Part shown: positions 1-8,429 of the stretch, one piece after another
Numbering within the stretch: position 1 is the first letter of the stretch
Layout of the letters: each line of letters opens with the position of its first letter
IMG/VR virus record: IMGVR_UViG_3300047379_000329
Location: 1-62,742 of that record
Source: a virus
Reading direction: 5' to 3' (one strand)
DNA length: 62,742 bases
Made by a program: the position numbers and the translations under genes
The notes under the pieces: model-generated
Database searches by the model: none
The model's input: the letters and a program-made list of their open reading frames with translations, nothing else
What the model was told of the DNA's origin: nothing

Positions 1-194
1 TTCTCCATAATTGTTTGTAAAGTGTATCTGTTATCCAGTAGTGTCACTTCAAAAGTGTCTAGGATATAATCGTGTTCCACGATATAAGGTGCTTCCTCAT
101 TTCTTGATTGTAGAATCATAACCCTATTGGTAAAATCCCTGTAATCGTCTCTCTCTAAAATGAATGTCTCATTCATCATATATTTTGCTTCCAT
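1..194 (-). CDS. Hypothetical protein, 3' end outside window
   Basis: An open frame begins at the ATG at 194, whose A is the last base of the upstream gene's TAA stop (TAATG coupling). It stays open to the window edge, giving 64 codons of an incomplete protein. The N-terminus reads MEAKYMMNETFILERDDYRD and continues as charged, soluble sequence with no membrane segment. I do not recognise a family. The one-base overlap implies co-translation with the zinc-protease/VWA gene upstream and the same early-type promoter. Confidence 0.75.
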   Translation of the reverse strand, partial: MEAKYMMNETFILERDDYRDFTNRVMILQSRNEEAPYIVEHDYILDTFEVTLLDNRYTLQTIME

Positions 195-2578
195 TATGCT
201 ATCTCCTTAATGAATTCATTGGTTAAAAATCTTGAAGTTGTTTTTGATTTCTGATTTCTTTTGAATGCAGCCATCACTCTAGTTTTCTTTGCATCGATGA
301 ACTCTTCTCCAAGTTCATCATTTCCTGCAGTCCCGAGGGTGTTGGCTGAAGTAAGAAATAATTTGTTGTATCCATGAGCAGAGAATACTTTACCCTCTTT
401 TCTAATCTCTCTCCAAGCAGTATCAACATCAATGTCTTTTCTCTTATACTCTTTAGTATGTTCAATGACTGACCACAACTCTCTTTTACCATCCAAGACA
501 AAGTATCCAGTAATGGTAACATTGCAAGTTTGTGATATCCACTCTAAAATATTTTGAGTTACTGTAAAGGAGTTTCTTCCAACATATCCAGTTGACTCTT
601 CTAATGGGAAAGTCTTGTTTAGATATGGGTCGATTAAATCTCTTGACTGTTTGGTTCTCCAAGCATATGAATCATCATCACAGTTCTTTTCTTGTTCAGC
701 ATAGTCTTGTTTCTCTTCTTGAGTCCTTGCAAGTAGGTCTGCTCTATGAGAGAACCCATCAGTGATAACTGTTAGGATTGACTTCTCAATTCCATATTGT
801 TTGTTGAACTCGGGAAGAAGTTTTCTAAGGAAAACTAGTGTTTGGTCTAATGGTGTTCCACCTAGTCTGAAGTTTCTAGGGTGGAAAGTTGTTTCCAAAT
901 CCCAGTATCTTCCATCTTGTTCCATAGTCTCAAACCCTTCATAGAACTCATTGTATGTTGTAAGTGCTTTCTCATAGTTTCTCCAACTCATGTTAGAGTT
1001 CCACATGTTAGAGTAGATGCAACCTAAGTAACTCATCATTTCTTTATGTTTTCTATTGTTCATTTCATTAGATAGAATCTCAATTAGTTTACCACCGTTT
1101 CCATAGTAATCATCTTTTTTCTCTTCTGCTGTATAGTAACAGTCACTGAAAAGATAGATTCTATAAGGGATGTTAACTTTTCTACAGAACTCTGCAAGTA
1201 TCATTGATTGTTCTAATAGGTCGGTGACTTGATTGTGAATTGAACCACTCCAGTCAAGTAAAACATTCAACCCGTGGTTTTTACCTTCGGGAAGATATGT
1301 AGCTCTTTTGAAAATGTCGTCAACGATTTGGTATTTTGCAAGTCTATTCATATCTAACTTACCAGTTTTACCACTGAATGCTTTCTTGGAAAGTTGTGCA
1401 GACTGTTTCATTTCAAATTCTTTTGCCATATGAGCAACAATCTTTTTGTTTTTGTTCTCAAGTTTTTTTGCAACAAAACAACCCCTCTGATAATTTTTAG
1501 TCCAAGTATCTTCTTGGGCATAATCGGGTTTAGTGTCTACATAGTTTTTCCACTCATTCAAAACTTCTTGGAATGAAATGACATTCTTCTTAATATCAGT
1601 ATTCTTGAATATTGGTTTTAAGTTGATTGAAGTCTTAATAATATTTTCTTCTGAAAGAAATTGGTCTTCGTTATTGTGTGCATAGTGTTCAGTGATAGAT
1701 TCTCTAGCACCATCTTCTTGGTCGTGGTATCCATTTGTTTGACCACCTTCTTTACCACCAGTAGACTTGACTTGTTCTTCTGCATCATCAGTGTCACCTT
1801 CTTGGTCGACCTCATCGTCTGCATCATCACCACTGTCGGTGTTTAACTCGGGAAGTGTATCCTCTTCTATTTCATCTTCATCTGAATCTCCACCATCAGA
1901 AGATTCTTGAGATTCATTTTCCATTTCTTCCATTTCTGATTCTTCTGAATCGTCACCTTCTTCTTCGTCACCAAGGTCAAACATTTGAGGAACTAACATT
2001 TCATCATCTTCAGTCCTAGTCTCATTCTCTTTAGAATACTCATAGATTGCAGTAGCACATTCAACAACCTCTTCCCAAGTTTTGCATGATTCTGCCATGT
2101 CTAGGAATTCTTGTTCTACTTTGTTGAACTTAAGACCAAGTCTTGAACCAACTTTAGTTTGTAAATTAATTTTGTCAATCAATGAAAGGTCTGCAAGATT
2201 TCTTTTCTTAAGTTGGAAGAAGTCCATTTCCATCAATTCATTGTATGCAGTGAAGAAAGATTTTCTTAATCCTTGGAATTTATTTTTGATTGCTTTCTCA
2301 ATCCTAACATCTTCTACAACATTAAGATATCCTTTAAGTGTTCTATTCATTTCTAATGCAGAGTGTAGTCCTTCATAAGGAGTATTCAATGCATGTCCAA
2401 CTTCATGTCCCATGAATAGGTCATAAAGTTCTGCAGACATATCTTCTTTAAAGATAGGACAAGCAAGTATCCTATTCTTAACATCGAAGTATGCAGTTGG
2501 TATTTTCTTATGGACAACAGTGATGTTCTCTGTAGCCATGAGTTTTGCAAGTTGGTCTTTTTGGTTTTTATTTATCAT
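194..2578 (-). CDS. Zinc-metalloprotease-like protein with von Willebrand A (CobT-like) domain
   Basis: This 794-aa protein has a zincin motif HEVGHALNTP at about residues 58-67, then a very acidic Asp/Glu/Ser-rich stretch (about 200-310). A VWA domain follows, with a MIDAS-type DWSGS motif near residue 444. VWA proteins with acidic linkers (CobT, Mg-chelatase D type) usually partner an AAA+ ATPase; the ATPase is not in this window. The HExxH motif suggests peptidase activity or a remnant of it. A perfect sigma70-like promoter lies directly upstream, its -10 hexamer ending 6 nt before the ATG, so the mRNA may be leaderless. Probably early expressed and acting on host proteins or complexes; that role is inference. 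Confidence 0.88.
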   Translation of the reverse strand: MINKNQKDQLAKLMATENITVVHKKIPTAYFDVKNRILACPIFKEDMSAELYDLFMGHEVGHALNTPYEGLHSALEMNRTLKGYLNVVEDVRIEKAIKNKFQGLRKSFFTAYNELMEMDFFQLKKRNLADLSLIDKINLQTKVGSRLGLKFNKVEQEFLDMAESCKTWEEVVECATAIYEYSKENETRTEDDEMLVPQMFDLGDEEEGDDSEESEMEEMENESQESSDGGDSDEDEIEEDTLPELNTDSGDDADDEVDQEGDTDDAEEQVKSTGGKEGGQTNGYHDQEDGARESITEHYAHNNEDQFLSEENIIKTSINLKPIFKNTDIKKNVISFQEVLNEWKNYVDTKPDYAQEDTWTKNYQRGCFVAKKLENKNKKIVAHMAKEFEMKQSAQLSKKAFSGKTGKLDMNRLAKYQIVDDIFKRATYLPEGKNHGLNVLLDWSGSIHNQVTDLLEQSMILAEFCRKVNIPYRIYLFSDCYYTAEEKKDDYYGNGGKLIEILSNEMNNRKHKEMMSYLGCIYSNMWNSNMSWRNYEKALTTYNEFYEGFETMEQDGRYWDLETTFHPRNFRLGGTPLDQTLVFLRKLLPEFNKQYGIEKSILTVITDGFSHRADLLARTQEEKQDYAEQEKNCDDDSYAWRTKQSRDLIDPYLNKTFPLEESTGYVGRNSFTVTQNILEWISQTCNVTITGYFVLDGKRELWSVIEHTKEYKRKDIDVDTAWREIRKEGKVFSAHGYNKLFLTSANTLGTAGNDELGEEFIDAKKTRVMAAFKRNQKSKTTSRFLTNEFIKEIA

Positions 2579-2584
2579 GTTTTA

Positions 2585-2614
2585 AGTATACAAAAAAGTG
2601 AGGGGCATTGTCAA
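2585..2614 (-). promoter_or_regulatory. Early-type sigma70-like promoter P1
   Basis: On the minus strand, TTGACA (2614-2609), an 18-nt C-rich then T-rich spacer, and TATACT (2590-2585). The whole 30-nt element is identical to the copy at 3326-3355. Six nucleotides separate the -10 from the ATG at 2578, which places the expected start of transcription on the start codon. Confidence 0.8.
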
Positions 2615-2616
2615 AT

Positions 2617-2793
2617 TTATTTTTTAAGTTCAACAAACTTTCTCCTCGATTTAGAAAATTGTTTCATTGGGGACTTAAAGATTATCTCATCTTTAGTTCC
2701 AGTCTTGATGTATCCAACTAAGTGTCCAGCATCATTGACCATGTAAGTGTGATTGGATACTTCCCAATCTGTAATCTCTTTAAGATATTTCAT
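2617..2793 (-). CDS. Small conserved-type phage protein (58 aa)
   Basis: A 58-aa frame runs from ATG 2793 to TAA 2617. Its start overlaps the TAA of the upstream 102-aa gene (TAATG), so it is translationally coupled. The sequence begins MKYLKEITDWEVSNHTY, has a basic C-terminus rich in Lys/Arg and lacks a hydrophobic segment. I do not know its function. Position and coupling, rather than homology, support it as real. Confidence 0.7.
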   Translation of the reverse strand: MKYLKEITDWEVSNHTYMVNDAGHLVGYIKTGTKDEIIFKSPMKQFSKSRRKFVELKK

Positions 2794-3101
2794 TAAGCAA
2801 CCTCTGTCATTAACATAGTGTATGGTTCATAACAACCACTCACACCGATTGCAGAGTTATCACAACCTCTTCCGTCCATCCATATCTCTAAGTCAATTGC
2901 ATCATAACAATCTGAAGAGAATGTCTGACCCACAAAATCGGTACTTAGATTAGTCTCAAATACATTCTTACCCAGTCTACTGATAGGTTTTACTGAAAGA
3001 TAATTAGGAGTAACCTCTTTGATTATAGCAGTGGTTGTTATACCATCTATAGTATACTTACAGGTATCATACCCAACTTCTATGTAACTCGTATCCAACA
3101 T
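2793..3101 (-). CDS. Hypothetical protein (102 aa)
   Basis: This 102-aa soluble protein starts at an ATG that overlaps the TAA of the preceding 65-aa gene and ends in TAATG with the next gene. It is the middle cistron of a three-gene early-type operon behind promoter P2. It has four or more Cys (for instance in GRGCDNSAIGVSGCYE) and alternating beta-like segments, but I recognise no family. Confidence 0.8.
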   Translation of the reverse strand: MLDTSYIEVGYDTCKYTIDGITTTAIIKEVTPNYLSVKPISRLGKNVFETNLSTDFVGQTFSSDCYDAIDLEIWMDGRGCDNSAIGVSGCYEPYTMLMTEVA

Positions 3102-3298
3102 TAAATAGACCTCGCTTCTTTTCTAAGTTCAAATAGTTTTGCAATGAAACCATTTGCACCACCTGTAGGACTTGGTACTTCTGCAATACCAAATTCGTTT
3201 TCAATTGCAAAAATTACATTCCAAATATCCTTATCTGCCATAGACAGGATATCTTCCATAATTTCTTGATTAATGTTGTCGTTGTGAATGTTTGACAT
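3101..3298 (-). CDS. Hypothetical small protein (65 aa)
   Basis: I choose the ATG at 3298 (MSNIHNDNINQEIMED) because a strong AAGGAG ribosome-binding site lies just upstream. The longer open frame reads into the promoter itself. The protein is small, acidic and predicted helical, with no membrane segment and no recognised domain. It is the first gene of the operon driven by promoter P2. Confidence 0.8.
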   Translation of the reverse strand: MSNIHNDNINQEIMEDILSMADKDIWNVIFAIENEFGIAEVPSPTGGANGFIAKLFELRKEARSI

Positions 3299-3325
3299 GT
3301 TATCTCCTTTTTTCATTATATACAT

Positions 3326-3355
3326 AGTATACAAAAAAGTGAGGGGCATTGTCAA
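3326..3355 (-). promoter_or_regulatory. Early-type sigma70-like promoter P2
   Basis: Minus-strand TTGACA (3355-3350), an 18-nt spacer and TATACT (3331-3326), base-for-base identical to P1. The flanking bases on the upstream side are also shared with P1, so about 39 nt are duplicated. Here the -10 lies about 27 nt before the ATG, leaving room for a leader with a Shine-Dalgarno sequence. Confidence 0.82.
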
Positions 3356-3357
3356 AT

Positions 3358-3999
3358 TTATTTTAACTTATTTTTTAGAGTATAAGAGGAGTCTTGAAGG
3401 ACTTTGGTTCTGTCGTCAATTAAAAGGTTGTCGGGATTTGAGGTAAACCACATTGCAATAGTATGTCTAGAACACCTTCTTACAGCATTTACACCATGGT
3501 AATGGTATATACCTTGGAAAAGAATGCCCTCACAAGCACTAGGAGAGTGTGTATAACCATGTTCGGGAAAGTATGTCTCTCCATCTCCATAATTATCGTT
3601 AAGGGTTAAGATAAGAGTCCACTCTCTACTGGGTTGTTGGTCTAGATTTTCGTCTTCTATTTCCCATCTAGAATAAGTGTCTAAGTGTGGTTCTTGAGTA
3701 CCACCTATTGGCCACTCATTAATTGATGTCATTTCGGGATAGACTATTTGTGAGTTTTCTTTATAGATTTCTGCAACACACTGATAACCTATTCTTCTGA
3801 ATATATCTCGAACCCACTGAGTATGGATATGGACTATATCTAATCCAAAGTAATCAGAACCGTCTCCAATACTTCTAAGATGTTTGTGCGTTTTGTGGAA
3901 GTGTATCAGTTCCTTTGCTTGTTGTGGATTCACTAGATTCGGAATCTTTATCAGATTGAAGGGTCTTGATGTACTCTGCAATTGCTCTTCGTTTTTCAT
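3358..3999 (-). CDS. 2-oxoglutarate/Fe(II)-dependent oxygenase (prolyl-hydroxylase type)
   Basis: This 213-aa protein has the double-stranded beta-helix metal triad: HLD at residues 104-106, then HYHGVN with the distal His near 168 and the 2OG-binding Arg near 178. The family uses O2 and 2-oxoglutarate to hydroxylate proteins, nucleic acids or small molecules; the substrate here is unknown. The first 125 nt overlap, in another frame, the 3' end of the peptide deformylase gene. The N-terminal FNLIKIPNLVNPQQAKELI looks like genuine family sequence, so the overlap appears real. Confidence 0.85.
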   Translation of the reverse strand: MKNEEQLQSTSRPFNLIKIPNLVNPQQAKELIHFHKTHKHLRSIGDGSDYFGLDIVHIHTQWVRDIFRRIGYQCVAEIYKENSQIVYPEMTSINEWPIGGTQEPHLDTYSRWEIEDENLDQQPSREWTLILTLNDNYGDGETYFPEHGYTHSPSACEGILFQGIYHYHGVNAVRRCSRHTIAMWFTSNPDNLLIDDRTKVLQDSSYTLKNKLK

Positions 4000-4501
4000 T
4001 TTCTATTCTTTTCCTTTTTTCTTTAGGACGTGATTTCAATGCACGTTCTAATTTCAATTTAGATGCTCGTTGTAGAAACACTATACCATTTAAATGGTCT
4101 ATTTCATGTTGAGCGCATCTTGCACCAAGACCATCTAATATCAAAGTGTGTTCAGTACCATCACTGTCTTGATATTTCATTTCTATTACTCTTGCTCTTT
4201 TTATCATAAGAAATAAATCGGGAAACGATAAACATCCCTCTTTTTGTAATTCTGTTTCTTGGGATAGTCTTGTTATTTCGGGATTAAAGAAAGTTTTGTT
4301 TCCTGCATCTGCAGTCTTCATAACAAAACATCTAACATCTAATCCAACTTGATTTGCAGATAAACCAATACCACCAAATCTATCCATTGCTTCAGATAAT
4401 AGACTCTCTATTTCCTTTGGGTCTTCTGATGGATTATCAAAATCAAATTCTAAAGGAGGTGTTCTTAATACCTTTGATGCTTCTTCTACTAATGTATACA
4501 T
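3875..4501 (-). CDS. def: Peptide deformylase
   Basis: This 208-aa enzyme carries all three deformylase motifs: GIGLSANQVG (44-53), EGCLSFP (88-94) and QHEIDHLNG (131-139). The Cys and both His that bind metal and the catalytic Glu are present, so it should be active in removing N-formyl groups from nascent proteins. Deformylases are well known as auxiliary genes of marine T4-like phages. The C-terminal 50 residues are a charged, Ser/Thr-rich tail that is unusual for the family and is the part overlapping the downstream oxygenase gene. Its start is coupled to the stop of the 378-aa gene upstream. Confidence 0.96.
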   Translation of the reverse strand: MYTLVEEASKVLRTPPLEFDFDNPSEDPKEIESLLSEAMDRFGGIGLSANQVGLDVRCFVMKTADAGNKTFFNPEITRLSQETELQKEGCLSFPDLFLMIKRARVIEMKYQDSDGTEHTLILDGLGARCAQHEIDHLNGIVFLQRASKLKLERALKSRPKEKRKRIENEKRRAIAEYIKTLQSDKDSESSESTTSKGTDTLPQNAQTS

Positions 4502-5637
4502 TATCTATCTACTACTCCACTATATTGTAATTTTAACATACTAAATTTTGCCAATCTTCCTAGTGTTGCGAGTTTCTTACCTTCTCTAACTCCTGCATCA
4601 CTTCTAATTGTCATCTTCAGTTTCTTCATTTCATCGGGTGTATCTATATCTATAAACCATTCTTGAACTGATGCTTTATTTAGATATGCTTTAAAACTTG
4701 TGACCAGTGGTAATAATGATGCAAGGTCGTCCCCTTTTTGTTCTGCTGTTTTACCTACTGCTTTTACTAATATTAGTGGAACTTTTGCAGGTTTTTGTAA
4801 ATTGAAATTATCATATACCCAATTTTTGAAATCTTCTAGTGATAATTCATTTAGTGCTTTACACACATGAGTTCTTTGTATTCTTACCATTGCAGCATAC
4901 AAATTGTTAGACTCTTCTTCATTTTGAAGATGGTAATCCAAGTATAGTTGTCTGACACCTGCAGTGACTTTTCTATCTCCACTTGCATAAGTACTTTTTG
5001 ATGCAACCGATTCTATGTTTGGAATTTTAGAATACACTGCATCCCAAAGTTCATCTTCCATAGGTTTAAGTGCTGATTCTTTATCCATCTTTTTAAGTTG
5101 AGTCTTAACATAAGAGTTTAATAATGGTTCTGTAGATTTTGTTGTTCCTGCCTTTAATGAGATACCTAGTATCTCTTTATTTTTAAAGAATACAAAAATA
5201 TCTCCTGCATGATTTTTAGGAACTCCAGTGGGTTTTGCACGATATCCCCATACTACTTTTCGTATAGGTTTAGAAGTATTCAAATCATATAAAAAATTTG
5301 TAATGCCAATTGCATTTTCTATTTTCATCTTAACAAACCTTTCTTCCATAGTGCTGAGTCTGTCTATAACTTCTGCAGCAGCATCTGCATCTGAAGATGC
5401 ATAAGAGGTTTTTGCACTTTTTATATTTAACTTGTAAAGAAACTTTTTAAAATCTTCTACACTATTGGGTCTAAACTTTTTGTTAAATGCTAAACACGGA
5501 AACAATTCTGTTATGGATGCATTTTGTGTAGTTTCACCCATGCTCTTACTCTCTAGTAAGTCAACAGGGATGTCGTAAGAATATGCTAGTTTACTTCTTA
5601 CTAAAGGTTTCTCTAGATGTTCTTTAAAAGATTTCAT
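4501..5637 (-). CDS. Putative PD-(D/E)XK-fold nuclease-like protein
   Basis: A 378-aa protein with no family I can name firmly. Residues 146-164 (GDIFVFF...ILGISLKAG) resemble the core of restriction-type PD-(D/E)XK nucleases: Asp146, a beta strand, then S160-L-K162 where the usual second acid is replaced by Ser. It lies between gp46 and peptide deformylase. A late-type GATAAATA box sits exactly 5 nt before its ATG and there is no Shine-Dalgarno sequence, so a leaderless late mRNA is possible. The nuclease assignment is inference. Confidence 0.85.
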   Translation of the reverse strand: MKSFKEHLEKPLVRSKLAYSYDIPVDLLESKSMGETTQNASITELFPCLAFNKKFRPNSVEDFKKFLYKLNIKSAKTSYASSDADAAAEVIDRLSTMEERFVKMKIENAIGITNFLYDLNTSKPIRKVVWGYRAKPTGVPKNHAGDIFVFFKNKEILGISLKAGTTKSTEPLLNSYVKTQLKKMDKESALKPMEDELWDAVYSKIPNIESVASKSTYASGDRKVTAGVRQLYLDYHLQNEEESNNLYAAMVRIQRTHVCKALNELSLEDFKNWVYDNFNLQKPAKVPLILVKAVGKTAEQKGDDLASLLPLVTSFKAYLNKASVQEWFIDIDTPDEMKKLKMTIRSDAGVREGKKLATLGRLAKFSMLKLQYSGVVDR

Positions 5638-5642
5638 AGTAC

Positions 5643-5650
5643 TATTTATC
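5643..5650 (-). promoter_or_regulatory. Late-type box GATAAATA, 5 nt before ATG
   Basis: Minus-strand GATAAATA separated by GTACT from the ATG at 5637. It differs from the T4 late consensus TATAAATA at the first base only. The spacing would start transcription at the A of the start codon. Confidence 0.55.
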
Positions 5651-7365
5651 TATTCTGCAATTCGGGAGAAGTTTTTATGTTTCTCAAACCTAATTACATC
5701 ATTAAACTTATCATACAATGCTTCACCTTTATGTGATATGATGAATGCATTAGTTTTCTCTGTAAGTGTATTCAATAGTTTTAAAAAGTCGTCTGTTCCG
5801 TTAGTGTCAAGTGAAGAGTCGAACACTTCATCGAGAATGAGCAGGTTAGTGTTAACACTATTTTTCATTCTTGCAATAGTTCTCCATGTAAATAGAATAC
5901 TTAAATCTATTCTCATTTTCTCACCTTGTGAAAAGTTATCGTATTTGAACACATCTCTGAATCTTGACTTGATTGTTTCCTCAAAGGATTCATCTAATTC
6001 AAATCCTACAAAGAACTCCAGTGATGCAAGATACTTGTTTATCATATTGTTCATTACTGGAACATACTGTTTAATAATCTTCTGTTTAACACCTTGGTCT
6101 CTCAACAACATTTGTGCTAACTCGTAATAGTGTCCTTGGTCTACAAGTGTTTCTTTTTTAGATAATAGTATCTCTAATTTACTTTCATTCTCTTCTATAG
6201 ATTCATGTGTGTTAGAGGGGACGTTTGCTTCAATCTGTAGGTCTTCTATTTCTTTGTTAAGTTTCTTTATGTATTTCTGATTAGAAATAATTTCAGTTTG
6301 GATAACTGCAATTTGTTTTTGAAGAGATTCTATTCCTTGTTGGACTTTTCCGATTTCGTCCATTCTGTTGGAGGAGTCTGTGATTGTGTCTTCAATTTGT
6401 TGGAGTGCAGATACCAGTTCGTCCTTCTTCTTCTGTTTCTCTGCGATGTGAGTTTTTTTGTGTTCCTCATCTAATCCTTGTTTACATGTTGGACATTCAT
6501 CATTCTTTTCATAGAATGATATTTCTTTTTCTACTTTTCGTCTGTTCTCTTCCATCTTCTTTTCAAACTCTAGAGCTTGTTTCAGACGGTCTCCTTGTGG
6601 GTCTCTATCTGAAATTGAAGATGTTTTTTCTTTAATGGTTTCAGTTTTTAATTCAACCTTTTCCATAAGTGAGTCGACATTATCTTCAGTTTCTTTTATA
6701 GTAGACTGAAACTTACCTATCTTCTCATCACGATTTACACGAAGTGCAGTCAACTGTTCATTCAAACCATTGATTCTCTCTTCCATAATATTTATTTCAT
6801 GTTCATTCTCACGTTGCTCTACAACGTAATTACTGACTCTTTTTCTTAGGATGTCACTCATAGTCGAAAAGATAGATATGTCTAATAGGTCTTCGATAAG
6901 ACCTCTTCTATCCTTTGCTTTCAATTGCATGAATGGGACAAAGTTTGCAGAACCTAAGATTGCAACTTGGGTGAATGAACGATAAGACATCTTAAGAATA
7001 TTCTTTTCTAATTGTTCTTGGTAATCCTTTACTGTTGCATCTTGGTTGACGAATACTCCATCAACATGTATCTCAAACTTATTAGGTTTTGCACCTCGCA
7101 TAACCTTATACTCTTTTTTACCTATGTTAAATTCAACCTCTACTATAAGTCCTTTCTCGTTAACACTATTAATAAGAAGTTCTTTCTTTAAGTTTCTGAA
7201 CCCACGACCATAAAGACCAAAACACAATGCATCTAAAAGTGTAGATTTACCTGCACCATTCTCTCCAAGTATTAGGGTTGTTTGGTGTGCATTTAGGTCT
7301 ATCTCTGTAAAATTATTTCCCGATGAAAGTAAATTTTTCCATCTTACCTTTTTAAAATTTATCAT
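5650..7365 (-). CDS. gp46: Recombination endonuclease subunit gp46 (SbcC/Rad50-like ATPase)
   Basis: A 571-aa SMC-type ATPase. Walker A GENGAGKST is at residues 34-42. A coiled-coil middle follows with a zinc-hook CPTC near 291. The ABC signature FSQGEK is near 475 and Walker B LLILDEVFD near 509. With gp47 it forms the nuclease that resects DNA ends for T4-type recombination-dependent replication. Its start overlaps the end of gp47 by 4 nt, and the gene order 55-47-46 is that of related marine phages. Confidence 0.97.
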   Translation of the reverse strand: MINFKKVRWKNLLSSGNNFTEIDLNAHQTTLILGENGAGKSTLLDALCFGLYGRGFRNLKKELLINSVNEKGLIVEVEFNIGKKEYKVMRGAKPNKFEIHVDGVFVNQDATVKDYQEQLEKNILKMSYRSFTQVAILGSANFVPFMQLKAKDRRGLIEDLLDISIFSTMSDILRKRVSNYVVEQRENEHEINIMEERINGLNEQLTALRVNRDEKIGKFQSTIKETEDNVDSLMEKVELKTETIKEKTSSISDRDPQGDRLKQALEFEKKMEENRRKVEKEISFYEKNDECPTCKQGLDEEHKKTHIAEKQKKKDELVSALQQIEDTITDSSNRMDEIGKVQQGIESLQKQIAVIQTEIISNQKYIKKLNKEIEDLQIEANVPSNTHESIEENESKLEILLSKKETLVDQGHYYELAQMLLRDQGVKQKIIKQYVPVMNNMINKYLASLEFFVGFELDESFEETIKSRFRDVFKYDNFSQGEKMRIDLSILFTWRTIARMKNSVNTNLLILDEVFDSSLDTNGTDDFLKLLNTLTEKTNAFIISHKGEALYDKFNDVIRFEKHKNFSRIAE

Positions 7366-8429
7366 AAGTAATTGTGTTGGTCTAATGCTTCATCATATAG
7401 GGATGTCATTAAGTCATTGAGTGGTTTTTTCTTTCCTTGTATTTCTAAACTATCTACATATTTCTCTACGATAGTTAAAGTGTCTTCGATATCATCTATC
7501 TCTGAATCATCAAAGAAATCCATATGTTTATTATCATCTACTACTTGTAGGTGAAGAGGATTCTCGGCATGGACTTTATCCAAGAATGTATCAAACCAAT
7601 ATGGATTGTCTTTGTTTATAACAATAAGTTTTATAAACTTACCATTCACACTTGATAAGTCCTTTTCAGTTATAGTATCAAAAGTTTCTTTGCTGTCGTC
7701 ATAGAAAACTTTCTCAAACATTTCAAGTGGATTGTGAACTGGTGTTATTTCTTGTGTTTCGGTATCGAAGATATGGAAGTATTTGTTGTCTCCATAGTCC
7801 GACCATGTGAATTGCATTTGACTTCCTAAGTATCTAATATTACCAACTTCTGATTTGTGATGGAAATGACCACTCAAGACTTGTTCAAATCTTTTTACAT
7901 AAGTATGGTCTAATCCATGTGGACAATTGAATCCTGGCTGCATCAATGCACCTTCAAACTCAAAGTGACCCCAACATTGGGTTGCCTTTGCAGAGTGTAA
8001 AAACTCTACTGTATCTGCATAATTTTCGGGATTAATCCACGGAACAAGTGCAATAGGATATCCATCATATTCTTTTACTTCGGGTTCTTGTATAACATTA
8101 ATGTTTGATTCATTGAATAGTAAAAGTTCGGGTGAGTTGACATCATTTGTATTCTTATAATAAGTGTCATGATTACCAAGAATTAAATCCATTTGGATTC
8201 CTCTTTCTACTAAAGGTTCAATGAAGTGTTTACGATTAGCATGTAGACTGGAAAAGTTTACATACTTCCTTCTATCAAAGTAATCTCCCAAGTGAATCAC
8301 TTGTTTGATATCATGTTCATCTAGATATGGGAAAAATATTTCCTCGTAGAAACGACCTTGATATTTTGCCATTTCCAACATATCCGACCTAACACCTGCA
8401 TGGGTGTCATTTAAGATTGCTATTTTCAA
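7362..8429 (-). CDS. gp47: Recombination endonuclease subunit gp47 (SbcD/Mre11-like)
   Basis: A 355-aa calcineurin-like phosphoesterase with the five metal-binding motifs in order: NDTHAG (7-12), GDYFDRR (48-54), GNHD (85-88), GHFEFEG (154-160) and GHFHH (187-191). It is the nuclease partner of gp46. It lies directly behind gp55 with no gap and overlaps gp46, so the three are probably co-translated. Confidence 0.97.
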   Translation of the reverse strand: MKIAILNDTHAGVRSDMLEMAKYQGRFYEEIFFPYLDEHDIKQVIHLGDYFDRRKYVNFSSLHANRKHFIEPLVERGIQMDLILGNHDTYYKNTNDVNSPELLLFNESNINVIQEPEVKEYDGYPIALVPWINPENYADTVEFLHSAKATQCWGHFEFEGALMQPGFNCPHGLDHTYVKRFEQVLSGHFHHKSEVGNIRYLGSQMQFTWSDYGDNKYFHIFDTETQEITPVHNPLEMFEKVFYDDSKETFDTITEKDLSSVNGKFIKLIVINKDNPYWFDTFLDKVHAENPLHLQVVDDNKHMDFFDDSEIDDIEDTLTIVEKYVDSLEIQGKKKPLNDLMTSLYDEALDQHNYL

